Origin: Limnoperna fortunei
Lineage: Eukaryota > Mollusca > Bivalvia > Mytilida > Modiolidae
NCBI GenBank assembly: GCA_944474755.1
Contig: OX104124.1
Span: forward strand, 8,954,437 to 9,018,436
DNA length: 64,000 nucleotides
Direction of reading: 5' to 3'
The notes under the pieces were generated by a model. That model was not told the origin of the DNA, searched no databases, and was given only the letters and a program-made list of their open reading frames with translations. Below are positions 1 to 13,300 of this stretch, piece after piece. The position numbers and the translations under genes were made by a program. Positions within the stretch are counted from its first letter, which is position 1; the number at the start of each line of letters is the position of its first letter.

Positions 1-110
1 ATTTCATAATAATGGCATTCTGGAGCAAAAATCCCATATTATATCTGGGGAGACCTGAATTTTTTTTTTAAAACTAAACATTATTTTAGCCAAGTGTAGT
101 TAATTTGGAT

Positions 111-384
111 GTTTGCTTGTTTGTTTTGTTTGTTTTGTTTGTTTATTTTTTTTTTAACGGTATTTAATAGTCACTTTCAAAAAATTGTTCAGCTATATAT
201 CATGGCATCTAGTTTTTATTGGGGAAGAAAGCTGAAGAAAACCTGACATTCAGCAGGAATACTGAAAATCCTTGACAATTAAGTTTGGAGACGAGCACAC
301 CTTGCCTGCAGTGAGACTCGAATCCTCAACCTCAGTGTTGACAGTAGATGACTTTCTACTTAACCTTAACCACTCGAGGCCGAA
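111..384 (-). mobile_element. tRNA-derived SINE, full-length, diverged
   Basis: Read on the minus strand, this copy starts with a tRNA-like head (a 'cgagtggttaagg'-like box A near 365-383 and a 'ggattcgagtctcactgc'-like box B near 308-326). A body follows with 'attgacaaggattttcagt'-like and 'aactagatgccatgatatagctgaa'-like stretches, and it ends in a (caaa)n tail, seen on the plus strand as 'tttgcttgtttgttttg' from 111. The same body recurs at least six more times in the window. The copy is clearly older than those at 48464 and 50389, with many substitutions. A SINE carries no coding capacity and depends on a LINE partner for mobility. Confidence 0.75.
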
Positions 385-636
385 TAATGGATTATCTTAA
401 AACATTATTAAATATACCATTATGAGTATGAACATTCTTTGCAAAAGAAATCTGTCCAAATAATGGCTAGAAAATTAATTGCTGAGAGATGTGTTAAATT
501 AATTAAATACAAATATTTAATAACACATACAAAACTATTTATCTTTAAATCTATCAAAAATATTTACCTTGAAATAACTTGCAATATTAATTAATCCTAT
601 GCACTAATTAATAACCTTTAATTAAAATAGATCACT
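385..636. other. AT-rich non-coding stretch
   Basis: AT-rich sequence without an open frame of note, repeat motif or RNA gene that I can recognise. Confidence 0.6.
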
Positions 637-950
637 ATTTCTACACAACGGCATTATCTGTATTCCATCCACACAACAGAACGAAAATGAACATTACTCA
701 AAGTTCAGGAATTGTCATGAAATAGATTAACATTTAATCCTAAGAATTTCCTTGTTCAGAGTTAAGTAATATGACATAATTTGTCAATTATACAATTAAT
801 TAAACTCCATCTAAATTTCTACACAACTTAATGAAAAGGGACATTTACTAAAGTACATAAAATGTCATTTTAAATAGATTAACATTGAAATCCTTTGAAT
901 TTGCTTGTTGGAAATTAAGTAATGTCAAAATTAGTCAATTTCAGATAACT
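637..950. repeat. Diverged tandem duplication, about 177-bp unit
   Basis: The stretch from 'atttctacacaac' at 637 is repeated from 814 onward with the same order of landmarks: a 'gaa...tgtcat..aatagattaacatt' segment, 'cttgtt..gaa.ttaagtaat', and 'tcaatt'. The copies differ by many substitutions and small indels, so the duplication is old. No coding potential is visible. Confidence 0.65.
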
Positions 951-960
951 AATGAAATAT

Positions 961-1662
961 ATGCTGTTTTAATAGCAATATAATTTATTTCACTGTAGAT
1001 TGACAGTTTAAATGTCCAGCCAGTAATTCAGGTCAAGATATCCACAACTGAAAGTCATCAATTGTGCTGAATGAAATCAACATCTTTAAGCCATTTCCAA
1101 ACTGCATACTGTGAATTGAGATTTATTTGTGGAATACTAAAATTCATGGATTTTATTTGAATAGGCAAACTGAATATTAGAAGAGCAAACGGAAATAAGT
1201 ATCACTAAAACTGTACTTGGTTTACTGAACTGAATCCATATGAACTATGAAATTTGTATGAAAATCCCATGCACTGAAACTGACATAGAAAATAATGATA
1301 TCCTGTTTTAATAGCAATATAATTTATTTCATTGTTGATTGACAGTTATTAAATGTCCAGCCAGTAATTCAGGCCAAGATATCCAGAACTAAAAATCATA
1401 AATTGCACTGAATGAAATCAACATCTTAAGCAATTTCCAAACTGCATACTGTGAATTTATTTTTTTGTTGGAATGATAAATCATGGATTTTATTTGAACA
1501 TGAGTTGAATATTAGTATTTTTTAAAACTAAATAGTTTTACAGGAGCAAACGGAAAACAATGACATTTTAAAAGTATCAGTGACACAGTACAATTTTCTC
1601 TTAACAAAACCACAGAAAATGAAAATCCCATGCACTGAAACTGACACAGAAAATAACATACT
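961..1662. repeat. Diverged tandem duplication, about 340-bp unit
   Basis: Copy 1 (about 964-1302) and copy 2 (about 1303-1662) both start with 'ctgttttaatagcaatat', continue through 'tgtccagccagtaattcagg' and 'atttccaaactgcatactg', and end in 'atcccatgcactgaaactga'. Copy 2 has an extra AT-rich insert near 1520. The unit does not code for anything visible. Confidence 0.8.
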
Positions 1663-3456
1663 AGCTAATTTTATGTCTGTTCTTAAAATAAATTCATTCT
1701 TGGTACAATACTAGAATAAATTAAGGTAAGCCTCATATAGTTAAACATGACTTTTTAATCAGTGTATAGGATATTTGAATGTCTTTAATTTCCATTTTTG
1801 ACCATGCATAAATAATTTTGGATAAGAGAATCCATTTTGGAACAAAAAATCACTATTCTGATGTCAATACAGAGTTCAGGTTTGTCATTTTGCCAAACAT
1901 GTCTAGATTTATAACATAATGTACTGCTAATTATGTGTATGTATATTTCTTTTGTATTAAATATAAGAGTCGTCCTGAATATAGCTGAAATACTGCTTGC
2001 TAGACGTAAAGCAATCATCCAATCTATCAATCAATTAAACACATAAGAGGAAAAAATATTTTTACCAGATTTTCTTTCGCTGTATTAATAATTTAATATT
2101 TGACCCGATTTATTAATTCATGGTAGAATAAAACTATTTACAGATTATCAACCTTAACCTCAATTAAACCTGTTATAATCTGGCTATTGTAAAAGGAAAT
2201 CCCTCTTTAGTCCCCCATAATTGATAAAGATTTCTATACAAGTACATACATCAATTTCCATTTTCAATAATGGGATAATTTTTCACTATAAATAAGTGGT
2301 AATTCTTACACAATGAAATCAATTAATGAAACAGATTATGCAAAATTCTCATATGAAAGAAAATACATTAGCACAAACTTATTAAATTTCATATATAGCA
2401 AATGTTATATAATATGTTGATTGTTTTGTTCTTTGCTGTTGTTTTTTATTTTTATTTTTTATTTTTCCATTTTAGCACCTGATTTATAATATAATTACTA
2501 CCAATTAGCTAACAGACAACATTCAACAAGGGAATAGTACCGTAATAACCCACAAGAACAGTTTGGAGTCTTGAGTGAGGCAGAGAATTTAAATTAAGCC
2601 TTTTGAGGTATTTTTTGTCGATATCTATGAAATGAGTCTTTGAAGTTAATTGTACTCTCTAAACATGACCCACTACGATCTGCAGTCAGGATTTCTATAT
2701 AACCTGACAACCCCTACACCTGATGAGAGGTCTTTTCTCTATATGCTACTGGTGATCCAGGTAACTGTCACCATTAGTACTCAATATTTGTATATATTAT
2801 TCATATATATTTTAATTTTCTTTAAATATTCAACAGTTGAGCAACATTGTCCATTTCGTATAACCTAACTTGCTATATCAGCATGTGACTGATTGTCAAG
2901 GGGGGGGGGGGGGGGTAACTAAGGATACTTTTAGGTACAGGTCTGTGGACAGACATTTGAAAACCCAGCCTATTAACATATTTTTGAACACTATAAAACA
3001 GGACCTAATCATATATTGAATGATTAAATCAGACCTATTCATATATTTTATTACTGCACATCCCCATTGACAAAATAGTACATTCACTACCAAAATGATA
3101 AATTGATGTTAATGGAACACTTTGTTTGTAAAATCACTTTGGTTTACATAGGCTTAACATGCTTAAGATGAGAATTGAGGCATGGATATATTTAGATAAT
3201 TTACAACTACCCAATGATATATTTTCAATGAAAAAAGCTACCTATTCATATATTTTGGATTACCCTATATATACCAAGTTACCCCCCATGCTGATTGTTG
3301 ACGTCATAATAAAAAGTATTGATGACGTTGACAAAACATGGATTTTTCAGCAAACAACAAGTGGCGACACTAAAAATTGTGAATTGCAAATATTACTTTA
3401 CTTCTTGTAAAATATTGTTTTTGTTATTTCTTTTCATAGTATTGAAGTTAAAATAT
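1663..3456. other. Non-coding AT-rich stretch with a poly-G tract
   Basis: No gene can be supported. A homopolymeric G run lies at about 2899-2915. The short open frames in this stretch have no recognisable domain and show the composition of AT-rich non-coding DNA. Confidence 0.6.
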
Positions 3457-3608
3457 AAGAATTGTTTTCAATTGTTGGTTAGATTATTTGATATAGACAA
3501 CTTTGGATGGGTTTATGCTGAACATAAACCGCTTCATGATTTATTAGGGTAAACCAACCCAAAGTCGTCTATATCCAATAATCTAACCAGCATTTGAAAA
3601 CAATCCTT
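3457..3608. mobile_element. Palindromic foldback/MITE-like element
   Basis: Two arms of about 55 bp are inverted copies. The left arm (about 3457-3516) runs from 'attgttttcaattg' to 'ggatgggttta'; the right arm (about 3549-3608) is its reverse complement with roughly seven mismatches. The loop is about 32 bp. Nothing is encoded. The structure fits a small non-autonomous DNA element or a foldback repeat; no clear target duplication is visible at the flanks. Confidence 0.7.
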
Positions 3609-5490
3609 AATTATTCAAAATACCAAATTATTTCCAACATATCTTCCATCTTACATTAAATTATTGAGCTTTTAACTTTAATGCCTAACATTGCCTATGT
3701 ATACATAAGTCTTAAACAGCCCACTTTTTAATTAAAATAAATGATTTTTATTGCCAGTTATTAATTATTAATTAAGCTATATCCTTTCAAATATATATTT
3801 GAACTATTGCTAAATAACATTAAAATAAATAAATAAATCAATCAATCAATCAATCAAGCAATCAGTTAGATCAATAAATCAATCAGTTAGACTAATTATT
3901 GAAAGATAAATTAAAACATCAGTAATAATAAAATACCAATTTTTGACAAATTTAATTAATTTTTCTTCAAAATAATGCAACAAAAAGTTCTAGTTTACAC
4001 TATGTATGAAGCATTAATGAATATTTAAGTCACAGTAACAATACCCAATTTAATTATTGTGTATTACGCTTGTTTATCTTGACAGTAAATCTGATCCTAA
4101 TATTATTTATGCCATGTCAACATATTTATATAATAAGACTTTGTCAGCAACATATTTGTCATAACAAAACTTGATTGGTAATCAAAATGGTTTAGCAGCA
4201 GATTACAACATTCAGTTTTATTTGCGGAAAACTAATTAGATTTTATTTTAACAGGCAAACTGAATATAAGTTTTCAAAGGAACAATCCTTAGTGATATTT
4301 ACCATTTTTGCTGCCATCGGTCTGGGGTTTTTACATGGTACTAAGCCTAAAGGAGTCTTTTAAGTTCTCAGGATGGATAACTGCGTATACCACAACAAGA
4401 TGAAGTACTATATCAACTTTTTCCACACAAAAAAAAACTGCATGTCATGAAATAATTGCTGAAGGTGACATACAAATCTTCAGATGTAACAATCCTTAAA
4501 CTTCAGAGGTAATAATCACCTTGTTGGGATTGACCTAAACTATATGTGTCAAAACAAAAATCAAAAAACAGAAAAAAATTAAGAAATCAATTTTGTTCAA
4601 CTAAACTTAAAATAAAATGTTTAAATACTGTTTTTTAGTAGTATTTCCTATTTTTAGTAAAATTGGCTATCTTGGTTGGATCTGAGCTATCTCATATATC
4701 ATGACGGGAGTTTCCAAGGATCACTCATACCAATTATAGTTCCAATAGGCAAAGATGTTTCCAAAATGAAAACTTTTAATTCATTTTCTATTAAAACAAG
4801 GTTATTTAAAATAATATTATCCAAACTGCTGAACTGTCATTGCTTTAGGAATATATATTACTCTACTCCTCTGCATAAGATTACAAGTAAAGTTTGCTGA
4901 AAAAATGACAAATTAATTTTGTAGTATATGGCAGCGGTCTAATGGGGGGAGGACAGGGCAATTTTGGTAAATGATCTATGTATACAGGACTGAAATTAGT
5001 CCAGAGGTTTCAGTAGAGGGGATTCAAAACAAATGTTGACAGATAGAGGTACCAAACAACAGCTCATCCTAACTTTCACTTAGGTAAGCTAAAATGCAGG
5101 ACAATTTCACATTTCTAAGGTACCCAAAAATATTGATGGGTTCTGATTTTTGAACTTGTCCAGATATTGATATAAAAAGTAAACAAAGTAATTAAAAGCA
5201 CCAAATCACAGGTATTTTTGCTTCATAAGATAATTTATCAATAGCAGCTATTGTCAAAATCAATGAAACCAAAATAGACAACTGTAAATTGCAACAAACA
5301 ATCAGAAATCAATTTCCTCTGTAAGAATGTTAATTTCTCTTGAGTTTGTAATAAAGTACACATGATCTCAGTACTGTTACCTAATTTAACAGATGACTCA
5401 AGAAAGAGTAAAGAAAGTGATAACATAAATAGACAGGTGTACAGGTGTTCTCTTAATAAAGTACAGGTGTTTTCAGAACACATGTTATCT
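3609..5490. other. Non-coding AT-rich stretch
   Basis: Contains a short (caat)n-like simple repeat at about 3826-3870 and otherwise unremarkable AT-rich sequence. No coding exon, RNA gene or mobile element can be supported. Confidence 0.55.
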
Positions 5491-5640
5491 TATAACACAG
5501 GTGGTCTCATAACACAGGTGGTCTCACAACACAGGTGATCTCATAACACATGTGGTCTCATAACACAGGTGGTCTCATTACACAGGTGGTCTCATAACAC
5601 ATGTGGTCTCATTACACAGGTGGTCTCATAACACAGGTTA
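5491..5640. repeat. 17-bp minisatellite, about nine copies
   Basis: Tandem copies of 'ataacacaggtggtctc' with single-base variants (aggtga, catgtg, cattac) run without a break. The unit is 17 bp, so no frame stays in phase from unit to unit. Confidence 0.9.
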
Positions 5641-7380
5641 CACACATGTAAAAATATATTTTGAAGCCAAAATAATTTTTTAATGAGCCAAATAAAATTA
5701 GTAAAACTTAAATGTAATATGTGTTTCATGATCCAAGAAAATGCCTTCAAATTTAAAGAAAAGTTTGTGTAATTTGCTTTTTTGTCAATTGTCATACAGA
5801 ATTCAAATAAAATGTCTTATTATATTATATTATCTTAATTTTCATGTAGAAAGTAAGTTCCGGAAGTACTGTCTGAATCAATATGCCCCTTATAAGTGGG
5901 GGAATTAAAATTTTTGACAGTCACACCATGACATTACTTGAATGATATTATACAATACCCCTGGAAAAACAGAATCATTATCCAAACCAAAACAATCAAC
6001 TTATAGAAATGAAATGGATTATCAGATGTCAATTTCATCTGTTTATATTGTTGACTCGGCCAACGCTTTGTTTTCTACATGTAAAGTAAACACAGTCCAT
6101 AGATACCATGAACATGAAAAGTCAAACACTAGCTTAACTGATTACAAAATGCATTTTTTATTTCTAATTAGAGTCTTGATCTGTATGAATAATTGTAAAG
6201 TGAACAAAACATGTTTTATTTCTTTACCATAATTATAGTTTTTCCAACTATGGGTACAGATAAAAAAAAATTCATTATTTTGATGCATTCTCTTCTTTTT
6301 AGCTTTTCAAATGTAACATAACAATTATTTTCTATAATATTTATTTTGTCAGCTGATGTCATAGAACACTGTTTCATTGTTCACCATAACATACCACCAT
6401 TTGTCTTTGTGTATATCGTATATCAAGAATTGCCTTAATAGGATACATTTCCAATTCCTAGACATGCAAAAATTCCACACATGTGACACGTTCCAAACAC
6501 ATGTGTGAGAAGAAAAAGCCATACATGTTTCATAAGAAAATGCATGTTACATAATGTGATCTGCTACATATGTGTCACATGTGTAGCACCTATAGCCTAG
6601 TATGCCTACAGAGAAACTAAATGCCAACTAATTTTCATGCTCCAATCAAAACATCAAGATATTTTAGAAGAAAGCTGGAGTACCGTGTAAAACCCGGACT
6701 TTTGGCATTCCTGTGTCATTAACTAAGGTTAGATTGTACCCCACCAAAATCGCATCCATGGTGTTCACCTGCTAGTGATCACATAAACTACCTATAGCTG
6801 AAATCAGAAGCATAGAAAATCCACTAATTAAAATCTCAGAAACCAGCAACCTAAAAAAAAAACAAAAAAACAAAAAGCAAAAAACAAAAAAAAAAACCCA
6901 ACAAAAAATGTAGTAACAACTGCAATGATCCTGACTTGGTACAGGAATTTCAAAAGAAATGGTGCAGTCAACCAAGTTTTAGGGCATGCCAAACCTCCCA
7001 CTTCCAAATGACCTTCATGTGGTAATTAAGAAATGTATTGGTATAAATACCTTTTCCAGTTTACTATTTGGGATGCATATAATATAAAATTTCTCTAATA
7101 ATTTTCTCATACTGAATGTTTTGAACTATATTTTTTAACAAAGGAAATTTTCAGCTCCTGTTTTCTAAAACACATATATTAGATTCAATTGTGTCAATCT
7201 CAAATTTTTTCTGATATAAGTTACAATATAGGTAATATACAAAGCATAATTTATATTTTCAGCAGCTTAGGTGTCTACAGACATGTTGCTAATAGCATCA
7301 ATAGCATTACACATGGCTGCTCAAATTTGGAAGTCATACTGCAAAAAACCCAAAAATGAGGTACCACTGGTAGTCACCAT
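5641..7380. other. Non-coding stretch with a partial SINE
   Basis: About 6665-6745 looks like a minus-strand fragment of the window's SINE body ('gaaagctggagtaccg', 'aaaacccgga', 'attgtacccc'). A poly-A-rich tract lies at 6852-6898. No gene can be supported. Confidence 0.5.
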
Positions 7381-10300
7381 GTAACAGGTTGTATGTAACT
7401 TCACAGTAGGAGATGACACATTCTAAGTGTTTCCCAGTCCATTAAGTCACAGTGTAACTTGACAGGTTGTATGTAACTTCACAGTAGGAGATGACACATT
7501 CTAAGTGTTTCCCAGTCCATTAAGTCACAGTGTAACTTGACAGGTTGTATGTAACTCCACAGTAGGAGTTGACACATTGTAAGTGTTTTCCCAGTCCATT
7601 AAGTCACAGTGTAACTTGACAGGTTGTATGTAACTCCACAGTAGGAGATGACACATTGTAAGTGTTTTCCCAGTCCATTAAGTCACAGTGTAACTTGACA
7701 GGTTGTATGTAACTCCACAGTAGGAGATGACACATTGTAAGTGTTTTCCCAGTCCATTAAGTCACAGTGTAACTTGACAGGTTGTATGTAACTTCACAGT
7801 AGGAGTTGACACATTGTAAGTGTTTTCCCAGTCCATTAAGTCACAGTGTAACTTGACAGGTTGTATGTAACTCCACAGTAGGAGTTGACACATTGTAAGT
7901 GTTTTCCCAGTCCATTAAGTCACAGTGTAACTTGACAGGTTGTATGTAACTCCACAGTAGGAGATGACACATTGTAAGTGTTTTCCCAGTCCATTAAGTC
8001 ACAGTGTAACTTGTCAGGTTGTATGTAACTTCACAGTAGGAGTGACACATTGTAAGTGTTTTCCCAGTCCATTAAGTCACAGTGTAACTTGACAGGTTGT
8101 ATGTAACTCCACAGTAGGAGTTGACACATTGTAAGTGTATTCCCAGTCCATTAAGTCACAGTGTAACTTGACAGGTTGTATGTAACTCCACAGTAGGAGA
8201 TGACACATTGTAAGTGTTTTCCCAGTCCATTAAGTCACAGTGTAACTTGTCAGGTTGTATGTAACTCCACAGTAGGAGTTGACACATTGTAAGTGTTTTC
8301 CAGTCCATTAAGTCAGTGTAACTTGTCAGGTTGTATGTAACTTCACAGTAGAAGATGACACATTGTAAGTGTTTTCCCAGTCCATTAAGTCACAGTGTAA
8401 CTTGACAGGTTGTATGTAACTCCACAGTAGGAGATGACACATTGTAAGTGTTTTCCCAGTCCATTAAGTCACAGTGTAACTTGACAGGTTGTATGTAACT
8501 TCACAGTAGGAGTGACACATTGTAAGTGTTTTCCCAGTCCATTAAGTCACAGTGTAACTTGACAGGTTGTATGTAACTTCACAGTAGGAGTGACACATTG
8601 TAAGTGTTTTCCCAGTCCATTAAGTCACAGTGTAACTTGACAGGTTGTATGTAACTCCACAGTAGGAGTGACACATTGTAAGTGTTTTCCCAGTCCATTA
8701 AGTCACAGTGTAACTTGACAGGTTGTATGTAACTTCACAGTAGGAGTGACACATTGTAAGTGTTTTCCCAGTCCATTAAGTCACAGTGTAACTTGACAGG
8801 TTGTATGTAACTCCACAGTAGGAGTTGACACATTGTAAGTGTTTTCCCAGTCCATTAAGTCACAGTGTAACTTGACAGGTTGTATGTAACTCCACAGTAG
8901 GAGTTGACACATTGTAAGTGTTTTCCCAGTCCATTAAGTCACAGTGTAACTTGACAGGTTGTATGTAACTCCACAGTAGGAGTTGACACATTGTAAGTGT
9001 TTTCCCAGTCCATTAAGTCACAGTGTAACCTGACAGGTTGTAACTCCACAGTAGGAGTTGACACATTGTAAGTGTTTTCCCAGTCCATTAAGTCACAGTG
9101 TAACTTGACAGGTTGTATGTAACTCCACAGTAGAAATTGATACATCGTAAGTTTTTTCCCAGTCCATTAAGTCAGTGTAACTTGACAGGTTGTATGTAAC
9201 TCCACAGTAGGAGTGACACATTGTAAGTGTTTTCCCAGTCCATTAAGTCACAGTGTAACTTGACAGGTTGTAACTCCACAGTAGGAGATGACACATTGTA
9301 AGTGTTTTCCCAGTCCATTAAGTCAGTGTAACTTGACAGGTTGTATGTAACTCCACAGTAGGAGTTGACACATTGTAAGTGTTTTCCCAGTCCATTAAGT
9401 CACAGTGTAACTTGACAGGTTGTATGTAACTCCACAGTAGGAGTTGACACATTGTAAGTGTTTTCCCAGTCCATTAAGTCACAGTGTAACTTGACAGGTT
9501 GTATGTAACTCCACAGTAGGAGTTGACACATTGTAAGTGTATTCCCAGTCCATTAAGTCAGTGTAACTTGACAGGTTGTATGTAACTCCACAGTAGGAGT
9601 TGACACATTGTAAGTGTTTTCCAGTCCATTAAGTCACAGTGTAACTTGACAGGTTGTATGTAACTCCACAGTAGGAGTTGACACATTGTAAGTGTTTTCC
9701 AGTCCATTAAGTCACAGTGTAACTTGACAGGTTGTATGTAACTCCACAGTAGGAGTGACACATTGTAAGTGTTTTCCCAGTCCATTAAGTCAGTGTAACT
9801 TGACAGGTTGTATGTAACTCCACAGTAGGAGTTGACACATTGTAAGTGTTTTCCCATGCCATTAAGTCACAGTGTAACTTGACAGGTTGTATGTAACTCC
9901 ACAGTAGGAGATGACACATTGTAAGTGTTTTCCCAGTCCATTAAGTCACAGTGTAACTTGACAGGTTGTATGAAACTCCACAGTAGGAGTTGACACATTC
10001 TAAGTGTTTTCCCAGTCCATTAAGTCATTGTAACTTGACAGGTTGTATGTAACTCCACAGTAGGAGTTGACACATTGTAAGTGTTTTCCAGTCCATTAAG
10101 TCACAGTGTAACTTGACAGGTTGTATGTAACTCCACAGTAGGAGTTGACACATTGTAAGTGTATTCCCAGTCCATTAAGTCACAGTGTAACTTGACAGGT
10201 TGTATGTAACTCCACAGTAGGAGTTGACACATTGTAAGTGTTTTCTAGTCCATTAAGTCACAGTGTAAATTGACAGGTTGTATGTAACTTCACAGTAGGA

Positions 10301-13300
10301 GTGACACATTGTAAGTGTTTTCTAGTCCATTAAGTCACAGTGTAACTTGACAGGTTGTATGTAACTCCACAGTAGGAGATGACACATTGTAAGTGTATTC
10401 CCAGTCTATTAAGTCACAGTGTAACTTGACAGGTTGTATGTAACTCCACAGTAGGAGATGACACATTGTAAGTGTTTTCCCAGTCCATTAAGTCAGTGTA
10501 ACTTGACAGGTTGTATGTAACTCCACAGTAGGAGTGACACATTGTAAGTGTTTTCCAGTCCATTAAGTCACAGTGTAACTTGACAGGTTGTATGTAACTC
10601 CACAGTAGGAGTTGACACATTGTAAGTGTATTCCCAGTCCATTGAGTCATAGTGTAACTTGACAGGTTGTATGTAACTCCACAGTAGAAATTGATACATT
10701 GTAAGTGTTTTCCCAGTCCATTAAGTCACAGTGTAACTTGACAGGTTGTATGTAACTCCACAGTAGGAGATGACACATTGTAAGTGTTTTCCCAGTCCAT
10801 TAAGTCAGTGTAACTTGACAGTTTGTATGAAACTCCACAGTAGGAGATGACACATTGTAAGTGTTTTCCCAGTCCATTAAGTCACAGTGTAACTTGACAG
10901 GTTGTATGTAACTCCACAGTAGCAGTTGTCACAATGTAAGTGTTTTCTAGTCCATTAAGTCACAGTGTAACTTGACAGGTTGTATGTAACTCCACAGTAG
11001 GAGATGACACATTGTAAGTGTTTTCCCAGTCCATTAAGTCAGTGTAACTTGACAGGTTGTATGTAACTCCACAGTAGGAGATGACACATTGTAAGTGTTT
11101 TCCCAGTCCATTAAGTCACAGTGTAACTTGACAGGTTGTATGTAACTCCACAGTAGGAGATGACACATTGTAAGTGTTTTCCCAGTCCATTAAGTCAGTG
11201 TAACTTGACAGGTTGTATGTAACTCCACAGTAGGAGATGACACATTGTAAGTGTTTCCCAGTCCATTAAGTCACAGTGTAACTTGACAGGTTGTATGTAA
11301 CTCCACAGTAGGAGTTGACACATTGTAAGTGTTTCCCAGTCCATTAAGCCACAGTGTAACTTGACAGGTTGTATGTAACTCCACAGTAGGAGATGACACA
11401 TTGTAAGTGTTTCCCAGTCCATTAAGTCACAGTGTAACTTGACAGGTTGTATGTAACTCCACAGTAGGAGTTGTCACAATGTAAGTGTTTTCTAGTCCAT
11501 TAAGTCACAGTGTAACTTGACAGGTTGTATGTAACTCCACAGTAGGAGATGACACATTGTAAGTGTTTTCCCAGTCCATTAAGTCAGTGTAACTTGACAG
11601 GTTGTATGTAACTCCACAGTAGGAGATGACACATTGTAAGTGTTTTCCCAGTCCATTAAGTCACAGTGTAACTTGACAGGTTGTATGTAACTCCACAGTA
11701 GGAGATGACACATTGTAAGTGTTTTCCCAGTCCATTAAGTCACAGTGTAACTTGACAGGTTGTATGTAACTCCACAGTAGGAGATGACACATTGTAAGTG
11801 TTTCCCAGTCCATTAAGTCACAGTGTAACTTGACAGGTTGTATGTAACTCCACAGTAGGAGTTGTCACAATGTAAGTGTTTTCTAGTCCATTAAGTCACA
11901 GTGTAACTTGACAGGTTGTATGTAACTCCACAGTAGGAGATGACACATTGTAAGTGTTTTCCCAGTCCATTAAGTCAGTGTAACTTGACAGGTTGTATGT
12001 AACTCCACAGTAGGAGATGACACATTGTAAGTGTTTTCCCAGTCCATTAAGTCACAGTGTAACTTGACAGGTTGTATGTAACTCCACAGTAGGAGATGAC
12101 ACATTGTAAGTGTTTTCCCAGTCCATTAAGTCACAGTGTAACTTGACAGGTTGTATGTAACTCCACAGTAGGAGTTGACATATTGTAAGTGTTTTCCAGT
12201 CCATTAAGTCAGTGTAACTTGACAGGTTGTATGTAACTCCACAGTAGGAGATGACACATTGTTAGTGTTTCCCAGTCCATTAAGTCACAGTGTAACTTGA
12301 CAGGTTGTATGTAACTCCACAGTAGGAGTTGACACATTGTAAGTGTTTCCCAGTCCATTAAGCCACAGTGTAACTTGACAGGTTGTATGTAACTCCACAG
12401 TAGGAGATGACACATTGTAAGTGTTTTCCCAGTCCATTAAGTCACAGTGTAACTTGACAGGTTGTATGTAACTCCACAGTAGGAGTTGACACATTGTAAG
12501 TGTTTTCTAGTCCATTAAGTCACAGTGTAACTTGACAGGTTGTATGTAACTCCACAGTAGGAGTTGACACATTCTAAGTGTTTTCCCAGTCCATTAAGTC
12601 AGTGTAACTTGACAAGTTGCATGTAACTCCACAGTAGGAGTTGCCACATTGTAAGTGTTTTCTAGTCCATTAAGTCACAGTGGAACTTGACAGGTTGTAT
12701 GAAACTCCACAGTAGGAGTTGACACATTGTAAGTGTTTTCCCAGTCCATTGAGTCACAGTGTAACTTGACAGTTTGTATGAAACTCCACAGTAGGAGATG
12801 ACACATTGTAAGTGTATTCCCAGTCTATTAAGTCACAGTGGAACTTGACAGGTTGTATGAAACTCCACAGTAGGAGTTGACACATTGTAAGTGTTTTCCA
12901 GTCCATTAAGTCACAGTGTAACTTGACAGGTTGTATGTAACTCCACAGTAGGAGATGACACATTGTAAGTGTTTTCCAGTCCATTAAGTCACAGTGTAAC
13001 TTGACAGGTTGTATGTAACTCCACAGTAGGAGTTGACACATTGTAAGTGTTTTCCAGTCCATTAAGTCACAGTGTAACTTGACAGGTTGTAACTCCACAG
13101 TAGGAGTTGACACATTCTAAGTGTTTTCCCAGTCCATTAAGTCAGTGTAACTTGACAGGTTGTATGAAACTCCACAGTAGGAGATGACACATTGTAAGTG
13201 TTTTCCCAGTCCATTAAGTCAGTGTAACTTGACAGGTTGTATGAAACTCCACAGTAGGAGATGACACATTGTAAGTGTTTTCCCAGTCCATTAAGTCAGT

